A stretch of DNA of 64,000 nucleotides from Halobacillus litoralis (GTDB lineage Bacteria; Bacillota; Bacilli; Bacillales; Halobacillaceae), in contig NZ_JAIVAJ010000002.1 of assembly GCF_020171725.1 (NCBI RefSeq), positions 513,804 through 577,803 on the forward strand. Direction: 5' to 3'. Made by a program: the position numbers and the translations under genes. This document shows positions 27,757 to 37,800 of the stretch, piece after piece. The notes under the pieces were generated by a model, which ran no database searches, was not told where the DNA came from, and saw nothing but the letters and a program-made list of their open reading frames with translations. The number at the start of each line of letters is the position of its first letter. The stretch's first letter is position 1.

Positions 27757-29049
27757 GTGAAAACAACGATTTCTCAAGTTTCAAAACATGTAGGTGAAGA
27801 AGTCACGATCGGAGCGTGGCTTGCAAATAAACGTTCAAGCGGAAAGATCGCTTTCCTGCAACTGCGTGATGGTACAGGATTCATGCAGGGAATTGTCGTG
27901 AAGGCAGATATCGGGGAAGAGAAATTCCAAGAAGCAAAAGCTCTTACGCAGGAATCTTCTCTATACGTCACGGGTACAATTGTTGAAGATACCCGTTCAC
28001 CGTTAGGGTTCGAAATGCAAGTATCGGATTTTGAAATCATTCATGAGGCGGTGGATTACCCAATCACGCCAAAAGAACACGGAACAGAATTCTTAATGGA
28101 TCACCGTCACCTGTGGTTGCGTTCGAAGCGCCAGCACGCCGTGATGAAAGTTCGTAACGAAATCATCCGTGCAACGTACGAATTCTTCAATGACAATGGA
28201 TATGTTAAAGTTGATCCGCCAATTCTGACTGGTTCATCAGCAGAAGGAACAACAGAACTGTTCCATACGAAGTACTTCGATGAGGATGCCTATCTTTCCC
28301 AAAGTGGTCAGCTTTATATGGAAGCCGCCGCTATGGCATTCGGTAAAGTCTTCAGCTTCGGTCCGACATTCAGAGCTGAGAAGTCCAAAACTCGCAGACA
28401 CTTAATTGAGTTTTGGATGATTGAGCCTGAGATGGCGTTTATGGACCATGAGGAGAGCCTTGAAGTGCAGGAACAGTACGTCTCTCATGTCGTACAGTCG
28501 GTCCTTCAAAACTGTAAAATCGAGCTTGATGCGCTTGGTCGTGACACGAAAGCCTTGGAGAACATTAAGGCACCGTTCCCGAGAATCAGTTATGATGATG
28601 CGATTCAACTTGTGAAGGAAAAAGGGTTCGACGATATCGAATGGGGAGAAGATTTCGGTGCTCCACATGAAACGGCAATTGCCGAGGCGTTTGATAAGCC
28701 TGTGTTTATCACGAATTATCCGGCTGAGATCAAAGCCTTCTATATGAAGCCTGATCCTAATCGTCCTGAAGTTGTATTATGTGCCGACTTGATTGCACCT
28801 GAAGGGTATGGGGAAATCATCGGAGGTTCTCAACGAATTGACGACCTGGAATTGATGAAGCAGCGCTATGAGGAACATGATCTGACAGGAGATGCCTATA
28901 AGTGGTACCTGCAACTTAGAGAATACGGCAGTGTGCCGCATTCAGGATTCGGACTGGGACTTGAGCGTACGGTCGCTTGGATCTCAGGTGTAGAGCACGT
29001 GCGTGAGACGATTCCATTCCCACGCCTGTTAAACCGACTTTACCCTTAA
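27757..29049 (+). CDS. asnS: asparagine-tRNA ligase
   Basis: AsnS charges tRNA-Asn. The 430-residue class IIb synthetase has an N-terminal OB-fold (about 1-100, [14 protein letters not shown]). The class II motifs follow: motif 2 as [19 protein letters not shown] and motif 3 as [12 protein letters not shown]. The start is GTG behind TTGGAGG. No T-box leader is visible in the 26 bases between aspB and asnS. A terminator follows the stop. Confidence 0.96.
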   Translation: MKTTISQVSKHVGEEVTIGAWLANKRSSGKIAFLQLRDGTGFMQGIVVKADIGEEKFQEAKALTQESSLYVTGTIVEDTRSPLGFEMQVSDFEIIHEAVDYPITPKEHGTEFLMDHRHLWLRSKRQHAVMKVRNEIIRATYEFFNDNGYVKVDPPILTGSSAEGTTELFHTKYFDEDAYLSQSGQLYMEAAAMAFGKVFSFGPTFRAEKSKTRRHLIEFWMIEPEMAFMDHEESLEVQEQYVSHVVQSVLQNCKIELDALGRDTKALENIKAPFPRISYDDAIQLVKEKGFDDIEWGEDFGAPHETAIAEAFDKPVFITNYPAEIKAFYMKPDPNRPEVVLCADLIAPEGYGEIIGGSQRIDDLELMKQRYEEHDLTGDAYKWYLQLREYGSVPHSGFGLGLERTVAWISGVEHVRETIPFPRLLNRLYP

Positions 29050-29072
29050 GAATCACACACATGGAGGATGGA

Positions 29073-29111
29073 ACACCGATGGATCGTCATTGACGTCATC
29101 GGTGTTTTTTC
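29073..29111 (+). terminator. terminator after asnS
   Basis: ACACCGATG pairs with CATCGGTGT around a 15-base loop and is followed by TTTTT. It separates asnS from dnaD. Confidence 0.75.
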
Positions 29112-29142
29112 ACGAACAACAACAGGAAATGAGGGGAAGAGA

Positions 29143-29826
29143 ATGGGCAGATATCAAAGCTACCAACAAATGATGGATAACCAATTGACGATTCCCGGGG
29201 AATTGTTGACGAAATACGTGTCGCTTGGAATCGCGGAGCAGGAACTTGTTTTGATTTTACAAATCCATCGATTCAGAAGCAAGGGGAATTCTTTCCCGAC
29301 ACCAGAAGAACTTGCAGAGCACGTCAGCCTGACAAGCCAGCAATGTTCACAAATTCTGAGAAGGCTTATTCAAAAGCAGTTCCTTACCATTGAACAAAAG
29401 AAGAACGAGCAGCAGATCATCAATGAAACCTATTCGTTAGAGCCTCTCTGGGAGAAGTTGTTCCAGGAAAAGCCGAAAACGCAGGAACCGAACTATGATG
29501 AAAACATCTTTCCTCTTTTTGAACAGGAGTTCGGAAGACCATTATCACCTTTTGAAATCGAGACGATCAGTATTTGGCTTGATGAGGACGAGCAGTCTCC
29601 CGCGCTGATCAAGGCTGCCTTACGAGAAGCGGTCCTGATGGGCAAGCTGAACTTTAAATACATCGACCGGATTTTGAGGGAGTGGTCTAAAAAAGGGGTA
29701 CGCACAGTCGAACAGGCGAGAGAGCACGGTAAACAGTTTAGACAGCAGGGATCTCAGCCTAAGAAGACACCGACCAGTGAAAAGCGGGATGTCTCCCTTT
29801 ACTACAATTGGTTGGAAGAAGATTGA
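29143..29826 (+). CDS. dnaD: DNA replication initiation protein DnaD
   Basis: DnaD helps load the replicative helicase at oriC and at restart sites. The 227-residue protein has an N-terminal winged-helix domain (about 10-95) and a C-terminal helical DnaD domain (about 125-200, with PLSPFEIETISIWLDE and KYIDRILREWSKKGV). The start at 29143 follows GAGGGGAAGAGA. The open frame extends back to 29068, but that lies in the asnS terminator and is rejected. It sits 20 bases before nth, as in B. subtilis. Confidence 0.93.
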   Translation: MGRYQSYQQMMDNQLTIPGELLTKYVSLGIAEQELVLILQIHRFRSKGNSFPTPEELAEHVSLTSQQCSQILRRLIQKQFLTIEQKKNEQQIINETYSLEPLWEKLFQEKPKTQEPNYDENIFPLFEQEFGRPLSPFEIETISIWLDEDEQSPALIKAALREAVLMGKLNFKYIDRILREWSKKGVRTVEQAREHGKQFRQQGSQPKKTPTSEKRDVSLYYNWLEED

Positions 29827-29846
29827 ACCGATAGGGGGAGAGCGAA

Positions 29847-30506
29847 TTGTTAAATAAAAAACAAATCCAGTACTGCCTTGATGTATTTGAAGAAATGTTT
29901 CCAGATGCCGATTGCGAATTGAACCATAGCAATCCCTTTGAACTGCTTGTAGCCGTCGTATTATCCGCTCAAGCAACAGACGCCCTCGTCAACAAAGTGA
30001 CGCCGGGTTTGTTCGAGAAGTATAAAAGCCCCTATGACTATATGGATGTTCCCTTAGAAGAGCTTCAACAGGATATCAAGCGAATCGGGCTTTATCGTAA
30101 CAAAGCGAAGAATATCCAGAAGCTGTCGAAAACGATCATCGAAGAATTCGATGGCCAAGTTCCTCAAACGAAGCAAGAGCTGGAAAGCCTTGCAGGTGTA
30201 GGGCGGAAGACGGCCAATGTCGTTGCCTCTGTTGCTTTTGGAGAGCCGGCGATTGCCGTTGATACACATGTGGAGCGGGTTTCCAAGAGGCTCGGGATCT
30301 GCAGGTGGAAGGACTCTGTGTTAGAGGTTGAAAAAACTTTGATGAGAAAAGTTCCCGAAGACCAATGGAGCGTCACTCATCATCGGATGATTTTTTTCGG
30401 ACGGTATCACTGTAAAGCCCAAAGACCAGAATGTGAAGAATGTCCACTATTGACTTTATGCCGAGAAGGTCAGAAACGAATGAAGAAAAGAGAAAAAGTG
30501 AAATAA
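29847..30506 (+). CDS. nth: endonuclease III
   Basis: Nth removes oxidised pyrimidines from DNA and cuts the abasic site. The 219-residue helix-hairpin-helix glycosylase has the hairpin LAGVGRKTANVV with catalytic lysine (about 119) and the downstream aspartate in VDTHVERVSKRL. The [4Fe-4S] pattern C-x6-C-x2-C-x5-C lies in HCKAQRPECEECPLLTLC. The start is TTG behind TAGGGGGAG. B. subtilis has ypoC next, but here a strong terminator follows directly. Confidence 0.95.
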   Translation: MLNKKQIQYCLDVFEEMFPDADCELNHSNPFELLVAVVLSAQATDALVNKVTPGLFEKYKSPYDYMDVPLEELQQDIKRIGLYRNKAKNIQKLSKTIIEEFDGQVPQTKQELESLAGVGRKTANVVASVAFGEPAIAVDTHVERVSKRLGICRWKDSVLEVEKTLMRKVPEDQWSVTHHRMIFFGRYHCKAQRPECEECPLLTLCREGQKRMKKREKVK

Positions 30507-30543
30507 AAAAGCGTGACCAGCTGATAGCTGGTCACGCTTTTTT
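30505..30543. terminator. bidirectional terminator between nth and ponA
   Basis: AAAAAAGCGTGACCAGCT and AGCTGGTCACGCTTTTTT form a perfect 18-bp stem with a three-base loop. It serves both convergent transcripts. Confidence 0.9.
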
Positions 30544-30558
30544 AGATTACTGCATGGT

Positions 30559-33117
30559 TTATGCGGCATCGTTTTCGGTGTTTTCTTGATCGTCATTCTG
30601 GTTACCCTGGTTAGGATCGTCTTGATTTGAATCATTGTTTGAATCATTATTGTTATTATTTGAATCGTCGTTGTTGTTGTCGTTTTGATTCTCTCCATCA
30701 GATTCATCGGCGCCATCATTGTTGCCATTGTTCTCATTTTCACCGTTACCTTCGTTCTCTTCTTCATCCTGATCATCGTTCTCATCTTCTGCTGAATCAG
30801 GGTTTCCGGTTTGAACTTGAACGCTTGCAGGATCACTGTCCTGCGCTCGTTCATCAGGGCTGATGGCCGTTACACTGAAGGAATAATCAGCGTCTGGTTC
30901 GATGTTTGTAATGTTCAAGCTGGTTTGCCCGGTTGTCGTCAGCTCGGTAGGCTGACCGCCATTAATCGAGACATCGACGCGGAAGTTCACTTCCTCTGAC
31001 TCGTTGTAGGCCCAGCGCAGTTCGATTGCTCCTGCTTCCTCATTGAATGTACCTGTAAGGTTTTGAACCGGATCGAGTTTTTGATAGGCTTCAGAAACCT
31101 TAGAAGGTTGGTTGTCAACATGGAACAATTCCGTCACAATTCTGCTCTCCGGAGTGAATTGACTTGGAAGTTTAGCCGGTCGTGAGCCTTCTTCAATATC
31201 AAGCCACGTCACTGTGCTTGGCTTCGTAAAGTCAGCGGTCTCTTTACCGGAAGACAATTCCGCCATTAATGGTTTGAAAATTTGCTTCGGAACGTCTTTC
31301 GCAGCTGAGGACAAGCCTTCGTTTATATTTTGATAACCACTCCAAACGGAAATCGAATAGTTGGTTGTATATCCGTTGAACCATGAATCAGGTGCGATAT
31401 CTCCGGCATCAGTAGGGCGGTTTGTCGTACCTGTTTTTCCTGCTTCCGGAAGGTTTGGTACATCTGCACGGCGACCTGACCCTTCCGTCATCGTTGTTTG
31501 TAGCATGTTGGAGACCATGAATGCTGTATATTTACTCATAGCAGCTTTCGGTTCCGGTTTCGTATCAATCGTCTCCTGACCCGGAACTTCGATCTTCCTC
31601 ACTGTATATGGTTCGTTGTACACTCCCTCATTACCGAACGCCGCATAGGCAGCTGACATTTGAAGAGGTGTTACGTTCGTGTCACCACCTCCGATGGCGT
31701 CGACGGGAAGTACGCGATCGTTCGTGAAGTTAATGCCGAGTCCTTCAGCAAATGCCTTCGCGCGATCAGGGCCGACCTCCTGCATCGTCTTCATTGCAGG
31801 AATGTTGAGTGAGCGGCTTAACGCATACCGTGCCGATACCCAGCCACGGTATTGATTGTCAAAGTTATTAATGTCTTTTCCGTTGATTTCGTAAGGTTCA
31901 TCTAAAATCTGGTGGTACGTTGAAATTCTCTGGTGTTCGATGGCGGGTCCGTATGCCATAATCGGCTTGAATGTAGATCCTGCCTGGCGCTCGAGTTGGG
32001 TGGCATAGTTGAAGTTATCGCCTTGATAATTTCGACCGCCCCCGATGGCTCGAACAGCACCAGTTTGAGTATCAGTCACTGCTACTCCTGCCTGAAGAGA
32101 CTCATCAGGCCAGCTGATCGGACCTTCACTACTCAACATCCGTTGAACAGATTCCTGAGCATTAGGATCAAGCGTCGTATAAATTTTCAGGCCGTCTTTG
32201 TAAAGATCGGCACCATCCATTTTTTGACGGACTTCATCTCGTACGGCATCGATAAAGGCATCATAAGGTGTCTGCTCTCTGGAATCTGAAGGGACAAGCA
32301 TATCTTGTACTTTCGTTTGACTGGCTTGATCGGCTTCTTCCTGAGTGATCTTACCGTGCTGCACCATCAAGCTCAGCACCGTTTCCATACGGCTTTGCGC
32401 CGCTTCAGGGTTTTCAAACGGATTGTAGCCGGATGGGCGCTGCGGAAGTCCAGCAAGCAGAGCGGCTTCCGGAAGCGTCAGTTCATTCAGGTCCTCTTTT
32501 CCGAAGTAAGTATCCGCCGCTTCTGCAACACCATAAGCTCTTGCACCGTAATAGATCTTATTCAAGTACATTTCAAGAATTTGTTCCTTTGTGAACTGCT
32601 GATCCAGCTTGATCGCAAGGTATTGTTCCTGCACTTTTCTCTCTAAGGTTTTGTCCGGTGAAAGGAATGAGCGTTTAACGACCTGTTGTGTAATCGTACT
32701 TGCTCCTTCGGCTCCGAATCCTTGTGTCACGTTGGCCCAGACTGCGGCTGCAATTCGCTGAAAGTCAATCCCGATATGATTGTAAAAACGCGAATCCTCC
32801 GTAGCAATGACGGCATCTTTCATGATTTGTGGAATTTCTTCGTACGTGACTTTTGTTCTGTTTTCTTCGCCGGCTAAGTCGGCGATCAACTCATCATTCA
32901 TATCATATACTTTTGATGAATAGGGATCGGATAATTGCGATTCATCTAAATCTGGGGCGCTGGATACATAGTAGGCGAATAGTCCGCCACCACCCAGAAC
33001 CATGATGATACCGAATATAAATAAAGTCATAATAATTTTTTTGAATTTGCCTTTTCTTTTCTTCGATTGTTTCAGCTGCTTTTTTCTAGCTGAACGTGAT
33101 TGGCTTTCATTGGCCAT
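30559..33117 (-). CDS. ponA: bifunctional class A penicillin-binding protein (PBP1A/1B type)
   Basis: PonA polymerises and cross-links peptidoglycan at the outer face of the membrane. A basic N-terminus and one anchor (IIMTLFIFGIIMVLGGGGLFAYYV) precede a GT51 glycosyltransferase domain (ATEDSRFYNHIGID). The transpeptidase has the serine motif STFK, SRSLN and KTGTTN. A fibronectin-III domain and an Asp/Glu/Asn-rich tail of about 80 residues follow. The ATG at 33117 is preferred because GGAGG lies eight bases before it. The in-frame ATG at 33132 overlaps that site. It is encoded just after recU, as in B. subtilis. Confidence 0.95.
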   Translation of the reverse strand: MANESQSRSARKKQLKQSKKRKGKFKKIIMTLFIFGIIMVLGGGGLFAYYVSSAPDLDESQLSDPYSSKVYDMNDELIADLAGEENRTKVTYEEIPQIMKDAVIATEDSRFYNHIGIDFQRIAAAVWANVTQGFGAEGASTITQQVVKRSFLSPDKTLERKVQEQYLAIKLDQQFTKEQILEMYLNKIYYGARAYGVAEAADTYFGKEDLNELTLPEAALLAGLPQRPSGYNPFENPEAAQSRMETVLSLMVQHGKITQEEADQASQTKVQDMLVPSDSREQTPYDAFIDAVRDEVRQKMDGADLYKDGLKIYTTLDPNAQESVQRMLSSEGPISWPDESLQAGVAVTDTQTGAVRAIGGGRNYQGDNFNYATQLERQAGSTFKPIMAYGPAIEHQRISTYHQILDEPYEINGKDINNFDNQYRGWVSARYALSRSLNIPAMKTMQEVGPDRAKAFAEGLGINFTNDRVLPVDAIGGGDTNVTPLQMSAAYAAFGNEGVYNEPYTVRKIEVPGQETIDTKPEPKAAMSKYTAFMVSNMLQTTMTEGSGRRADVPNLPEAGKTGTTNRPTDAGDIAPDSWFNGYTTNYSISVWSGYQNINEGLSSAAKDVPKQIFKPLMAELSSGKETADFTKPSTVTWLDIEEGSRPAKLPSQFTPESRIVTELFHVDNQPSKVSEAYQKLDPVQNLTGTFNEEAGAIELRWAYNESEEVNFRVDVSINGGQPTELTTTGQTSLNITNIEPDADYSFSVTAISPDERAQDSDPASVQVQTGNPDSAEDENDDQDEEENEGNGENENNGNNDGADESDGENQNDNNNDDSNNNNNDSNNDSNQDDPNQGNQNDDQENTENDAA

Positions 33118-33133
33118 TGATGTTTCCTCCATT

Positions 33134-33724
33134 TCAGAAATAGAGCTTATCTAATGCTTTTCTGTAGTCGACCCTGGCCTGGAAGTGGAACGGAACAAGA
33201 ATTCCTTCTTGCTGCACGGTGTTGTAAGGAATAGACTTTCTGCCACCGTTTTGCTGATCATCCCAGAATGAAAATACACAAGAAGAAGGAACTACGTAGA
33301 CCTCATCAAGCGGCGTGAATTTCAAAATTAAAAAAGAAATTCCTTCATGCTGTTCGACAGCTTTCATGTGATCGACTTGGTGTTGGTGGATATTGCTTAG
33401 AGGGAACGATGTTTTATTCTTCGTTTCTTTTGCCTCAAAATCAATATACCTGCCTCGATAAACTCCATTAAAGTCAGTTGTAGACGCCTGTTTGAAGTAC
33501 GCTTCTTTAATGACAGCAGCACTTCGCTTCGGGTAGTCCACCTGGACAATTTGAACAGGTGTCGGCTTTTTATGCACGACAGCGATGCCAGCTCTTAAAT
33601 AATGCTCGTTCGTCGCGTTGATATCTTCTTCCAACGTCATCCCCCGATTGCTGAAGTCGGGTTTTTTCTTTTGTCTTGCTTTTGAATGCTTCGATTGGGC
33701 ACGTTTGCCGTTTGGGTAGTTCAA
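33134..33724 (-). CDS. recU: Holliday junction resolvase RecU
   Basis: RecU cuts four-way junctions during recombination and chromosome segregation. The 196-residue protein shows SNRGMTLEEDINATNEHYL, the PTPVQIVQVDYPKRSAAVI segment and the nuclease core YIDFEAKETKNKTSFPLSN. The TTG at 33724 is chosen because AGGGAGGG lies eight bases upstream and the N-terminus (NYPNGK) then aligns with the B. subtilis protein. In-frame ATGs at 33748 and 33784 lie upstream of that site. ponA follows in the same operon. Confidence 0.94.
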   Translation of the reverse strand: MNYPNGKRAQSKHSKARQKKKPDFSNRGMTLEEDINATNEHYLRAGIAVVHKKPTPVQIVQVDYPKRSAAVIKEAYFKQASTTDFNGVYRGRYIDFEAKETKNKTSFPLSNIHQHQVDHMKAVEQHEGISFLILKFTPLDEVYVVPSSCVFSFWDDQQNGGRKSIPYNTVQQEGILVPFHFQARVDYRKALDKLYF

Positions 33725-33891
33725 TGGAATGTCCCTCCCTAATTCCATGAGAGTATCATAACAAAAAAACGTAGCCAAGCCCATTAAATTGTCACCTTAA
33801 TAGACGTTTTTTGAAGAAAAAAGTTTCAATTCCTTGAACATTCCACATAACTGTTTCGAAAATTCGACTCTATTTAAGGGGGGAGAGGATA

Positions 33892-33930
33892 AAAAAAACT
33901 GCTGCCATGAACACACGGCAGCAGTTTCTA
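33892..33930 (-). terminator. terminator of sspM
   Basis: Read on the reverse strand, AAACTGCTGCC and GGCAGCAGTTT form an 11-bp stem followed by a run of seven or more T. It begins directly after the sspM stop codon. Confidence 0.8.
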
Positions 33931-33932
33931 CA

Positions 33933-34025
33933 TTACGTCGATGGACGATTTTCTCCGGCAAGTTTCGGGTTATCGGTCTTTGCCGGTTTCGGTTGTTTTT
34001 TCTTTGGTTGCTTTTTATTTGGCAT
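33933..34025 (-). CDS. sspM: small acid-soluble spore protein SspM
   Basis: This 30-codon gene encodes a lysine- and proline-rich peptide that ends in KLAGENRPST. The B. subtilis spore protein SspM (34 residues) ends almost identically in a GGPNRPST-type sequence and lies in the same chromosomal region. AAAAGGGGG precedes the ATG by nine bases. A forespore-type promoter and a terminator bracket it, making a one-gene transcript. SspM is a minor core protein of spores with unknown exact function. The call is strong for so small a gene. Confidence 0.85.
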   Translation of the reverse strand: MPNKKQPKKKQPKPAKTDNPKLAGENRPST

Positions 34026-34076
34026 AATCAACGTCCCCCTTTTCGAGGTTTTTGACTTGTTTTGTTGCATTACTTC

Positions 34077-34106
34077 TAGTCTTGTCATTCAGATAGGAGA
34101 TATTCA
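34077..34106 (-). promoter_or_regulatory. sigma-G-like promoter of sspM
   Basis: On the reverse strand TGAATA (34106-34101), a 17-base spacer and AAGACTA (34083-34077) resemble the sigma-G pattern (TGAATA and CATACTA). The -35 is exact and the -10 matches at 5 of 7. It lies 51 bases before the sspM start. Confidence 0.55.
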
Positions 34107-34153
34107 AATAAGAGCGAAATTTAGTATTACCAATAAAAGGGGAGAGGATCTTC

Positions 34154-34411
34154 ATGAATAATCGTACCGTATCTGTTGAGGATTTCGAGACAGAATTGCT
34201 TCAGTTAAAAGAACGATTTTCCCTGCTGGAACGCCGTTTATCCCTGAAAGCCGATGAAGTCGTCTCTACAATGGCCATCTCTCATCGGAAACAAATCGAT
34301 GAGCTGAAAGATGAAGTATTCCGACTACGCGACGAGCTGAAGAAGGTGCAGAAGGGACAGAAGGAAAAGCTGATCGACCGTGTCGTGAGACGTCAGCGGA
34401 GAGTTGTCTGA
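34154..34411 (+). CDS. small coiled-coil protein, unrecognised
   Basis: I cannot name this 85-residue protein. It is charged and predicted almost wholly helical. Heptad-like leucines run through ELLQLKERFSLLERRLSLKA and IDELKDEVFRLRDELKKVQ, and a basic tail ends in RVVRRQRRVV. That layout suggests a short coiled-coil with a nucleic-acid- or membrane-binding end, but this is inference. AAAGGGGAGAGG precedes the ATG. It lies 56 bases before the yppE-like gene, in the place where B. subtilis has the small genes yppC-yppG. Confidence 0.75.
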   Translation: MNNRTVSVEDFETELLQLKERFSLLERRLSLKADEVVSTMAISHRKQIDELKDEVFRLRDELKKVQKGQKEKLIDRVVRRQRRVV

Positions 34412-34467
34412 ACCATTGAATCCTTTTTGCATGTCATGGTAAGGTTAAATAAAAAAGGTGAGTATAT

Positions 34468-34827
34468 ATGTCCCTGGAACAAGATACAAGAGATTTGAAA
34501 CAATTGATGGATGAGCGTCACCGAATGTTTGTTGAAAGTGAAGGACCGGTCGACAAATCGGACCGTGATTTCTTCGAACGTGTGAAGAAAGAGACCTCGT
34601 CCATGTTTGCATTAAATACACAATGGTTTGAAAAAGCAGGGGGGTTTGTAAAGAATAGACACACGTCCGTACACCCTAACCAGGTTCAATCCACTCATGA
34701 GAATATAGAGATGATCATTCTTCACAGCTACTACTTGGATGTCCATCTGAAACGGTTCAAGGAACTGTACCAATCAGTCCACTACGTGCTGGATATGATG
34801 CTGAATGACATACGGAATCAAACTTGA
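34468..34827 (+). CDS. yppE: YppE family protein (DUF1798)
   Basis: This 119-residue helical protein resembles YppE. It shares the DFFERVK segment, the central NTQWFEKAGGFVKNRHTSVH region and the LHSYYLDVHLKRFKELYQSV helix, at about the 123-residue length of the B. subtilis protein. The fold is a helical bundle with no known activity. An AAAAAAGGTGAG site precedes the ATG. It ends before a bidirectional terminator that faces the efflux-pump gene. Confidence 0.8.
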   Translation: MSLEQDTRDLKQLMDERHRMFVESEGPVDKSDRDFFERVKKETSSMFALNTQWFEKAGGFVKNRHTSVHPNQVQSTHENIEMIILHSYYLDVHLKRFKELYQSVHYVLDMMLNDIRNQT

Positions 34828-34841
34828 TTCAATGATAAAGC

Positions 34842-34886
34842 AAAAACAAGGCCGGAGCATTTCTGCTTCGGCCTTGTTTCGTTTTC
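34842..34886. terminator. bidirectional terminator between yppE and the RND pump gene
   Basis: AAACAAGGCCGGAGCA and TGCTTCGGCCTTGTTT form a 16-bp stem with one G-U pair and a four-base loop. A-rich and T-rich flanks allow use from both sides. Confidence 0.8.
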
Positions 34887-37800
34887 TTATGCTTTTTGTT
34901 TTCCTGTCACCTTCGCAATAATAATATAGAAGGTCGGAACGAGTATGAGTGTCAATATGGTGGAGAAGAGCAGTCCGGATACGATGGAGATCGCAAGCGG
35001 TCTGAATAGAACGTCTCCTGTGAAAATAATAGGCGTTAACGCTGCAATCGAAGTTAGGGAAGTAAGAATGATCGGACGGACACGTGCCCGACCCGCTTCA
35101 ATGACAGCTTCGACTGTTGAGCCGTAACGTTCGAGATTCTGCTCCATGAATTCCACCAGGATCACAGAGTTTCGGACAACAATACCTGATAAGGAAACAA
35201 TCCCTAGTGTCGCAAGGAAGCTGAGCGGTTCTCCAGAGATAAACAGGCCGACGATGGCTCCGGTAACTGCTAGGAATACCGTTCCTGTAATAAGAAGCGG
35301 CATCAATAGAGAGTTAAACTGTACAGCAATCGTCAAATAGATGAGGAAGAGGACGATGACGAACAGTTTGGACACCTCAATGAAGAACTCTGTCTGGGCA
35401 TCGGTCTGGCCACTTTCAACGACTGTATATCCTTCTGGTAGTTCGGATTCAAAATTATCTAGAATTTCGTTCGCTTCTGAATTGAAAGTGTTGCTCTCTC
35501 CTTCTTTAGGGTAAGCCTCCAGCGTAATTGTACGCTCCCCGTCTAAGTGGGGGATGGCTCCCAGCTGGTCGGATTCTTCTGTAGAGATGAATTCATCGAG
35601 TGTAAACACTTGCGGCGGCTGACCAGGGGCTCCGTCTTGGGAGCTTGAGGCCACTTCCAATTGCTCGAGATTGACTCCTTCTGCTTCCCCATCATCGACA
35701 ATGACCTTCATCGGTAGTCGGTCCACGCCATTATCAAACGTTCCAAGTGGAATCCCTGTGTTGGCGATTTGAATTTGCGATGTGACTTGATCGATGGCGA
35801 TGTTTTCCTCGGCCATTCGCTCGCGGTCCAAGTTGTAGCTTAGGAATGGCTGGGTCTCTGAATTTAATGTCGTGATTTCGGTTGTCTCTAGCTCTTGCAG
35901 TCTGCTTTGTAGTTCATTGGCTTCTGAAATGAGTGTATCAAGCTCTGGTCCTTGAATCTGTACCTGCACAGGTGGAGAGGTAGGAGGACCAGATACAATC
36001 GTTTCTAGAAAGATTTCAGCGTTTTCGAATTCTTCTCTCAAAGGGGCTTCCCATTCGTCCATGAACGCTGTCGCACTTGTTGTGTCACGATCGATGCGGA
36101 CGAGGACCTGCCCTGTATTTTCACCGGATCGGGTCAGACCGGAACTGAAGATAGGAGGAAGCCCGCTGCCTGTATAGACGCTTGTTTCGGTTATGTCTTC
36201 CTCATTCTCCATTAAGAATTCCTGGATCGCCTGGAGCTCTTCTTCCGTCTGTTCGATAGGTGTACCTTGTGGATACTCAACTGAGATGGTGACTTCCTGA
36301 CGATCGGCTGCCGGGAAGAATTCAAATGGTATTCTTATGGCAAGCGTAGCCAGTAATACACAAACGAGTAGTCCGATAATGGACGTGACCCATGGACGTT
36401 TTGTCGTTTTCGGCAGTAGACGGTCGGCATAGATTTTCTCAAGCCCGTTAAACCATCCGCCAAGAAGCCCTTCTTTGGCTTTCGCTTGCTTCTTGCTTCT
36501 TCTTTTTCGTGCATATTGAACGGTTGGAATCAGCGTCAACGAAATAAGCGTTGAAGCTACAATTGTGAAAATCAGAACGGACGGCAGGGCCCGAATGAAC
36601 TCACCGTTCGTTCCGGATAAGAATGTCAGCGGAAGAAAGCTGAAAATAATCATCAAGGTAGATGTGATAATCGACTTTGCAACTTCCTTAACTCCTTTGA
36701 CAGTTCCTTCTAAGGGACCGTCACCCATTTGAAACCGCCGTTGTATATTATCGTTTACGACAATCGCGTCATCGACCAATATACCGATGGCAATAATCAT
36801 TCCGATAACCGAAATCTGGTTTAAGTCAACGCCTATATAAGGAAGCGGAATCAGTCCAATCATGATGGAGATCGGGATGGCCAACGCAACAAGGATTGCG
36901 GAAGATATCGGCAGCCCCAGCACCATGATGACGATAACGGCCAGGAAAGAAATTCCCAATGAGCTGACCAGACTGTTAAATACTTCTTCGATAATGGTGC
37001 TTTGTGTATAAAAGCGGTCCACCGTAATTTCCTCAGGTAATTCCTCTTTCAAGTCATCAACATTCGCTGTAATTTCTTCCTGCAAAGCAGAAATGTTAAC
37101 GCCTTCTTGAGCAAATATTGTCAAGGATAGAGCTGCTTGGTCTTCGTAGGAGATTAGGTCCTGTGCAGGCAAGTCTTCCACTTCAATTGAACCTACGTCA
37201 CTCAGAGTAAGCGGGTCTCCATCGGGTGAAGTGCCGATTCGTAGCGAGGAAAGTCCTTCAATATCTGAGTATTTATTTAAAATCAGTTGATAGATGGTGC
37301 CATCTTGTTGTTCTGTACCGATCGCTCCGGGCGCAATTTCACTTTGAATCGTGGAGACGATCGGGAAGGCAGCAATCTGATTTTCCTGAAGGGCTTCATT
37401 ATCCAGCGATACGGTCACCTGTTGTTCCGGTAACCCTTTAACAAGAATCGATTCTACGCCGGAAATACTCGTCAAACTATTCCGCCAAGTTTCCAACTCA
37501 TTTCTTAAGTCATAAAGTGCTTCACGGTCCTCTGCGAGGAGGTGATAGGAAGCAACGGAGGAAGTCGATAAGTCCGTTGTGACTGTAGGGTCCTGTACTT
37601 CATCAGGATAAGTTCTCGACACATCCGAGACAATTTGACGAATCTTCGAATTCACGCTTTCACGGTCCACACCACCTTCGAGGGTCGCCGTAATGGACCC
37701 GAAGCCCGTCGTAGAAGCAGAGGTGACTTCGCTGATCCCAACGACATTCAATAACTCGCTTTCGAGTGGGTTCGTAATCGTGCGTTCTACTTCTTCCGGG

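Noticed and set aside
29068..29142. Longer DnaD with 25 extra residues
   Set aside because: The extension is the asnS terminator hairpin. GAGGGGAAG is properly placed only for the ATG at 29143.
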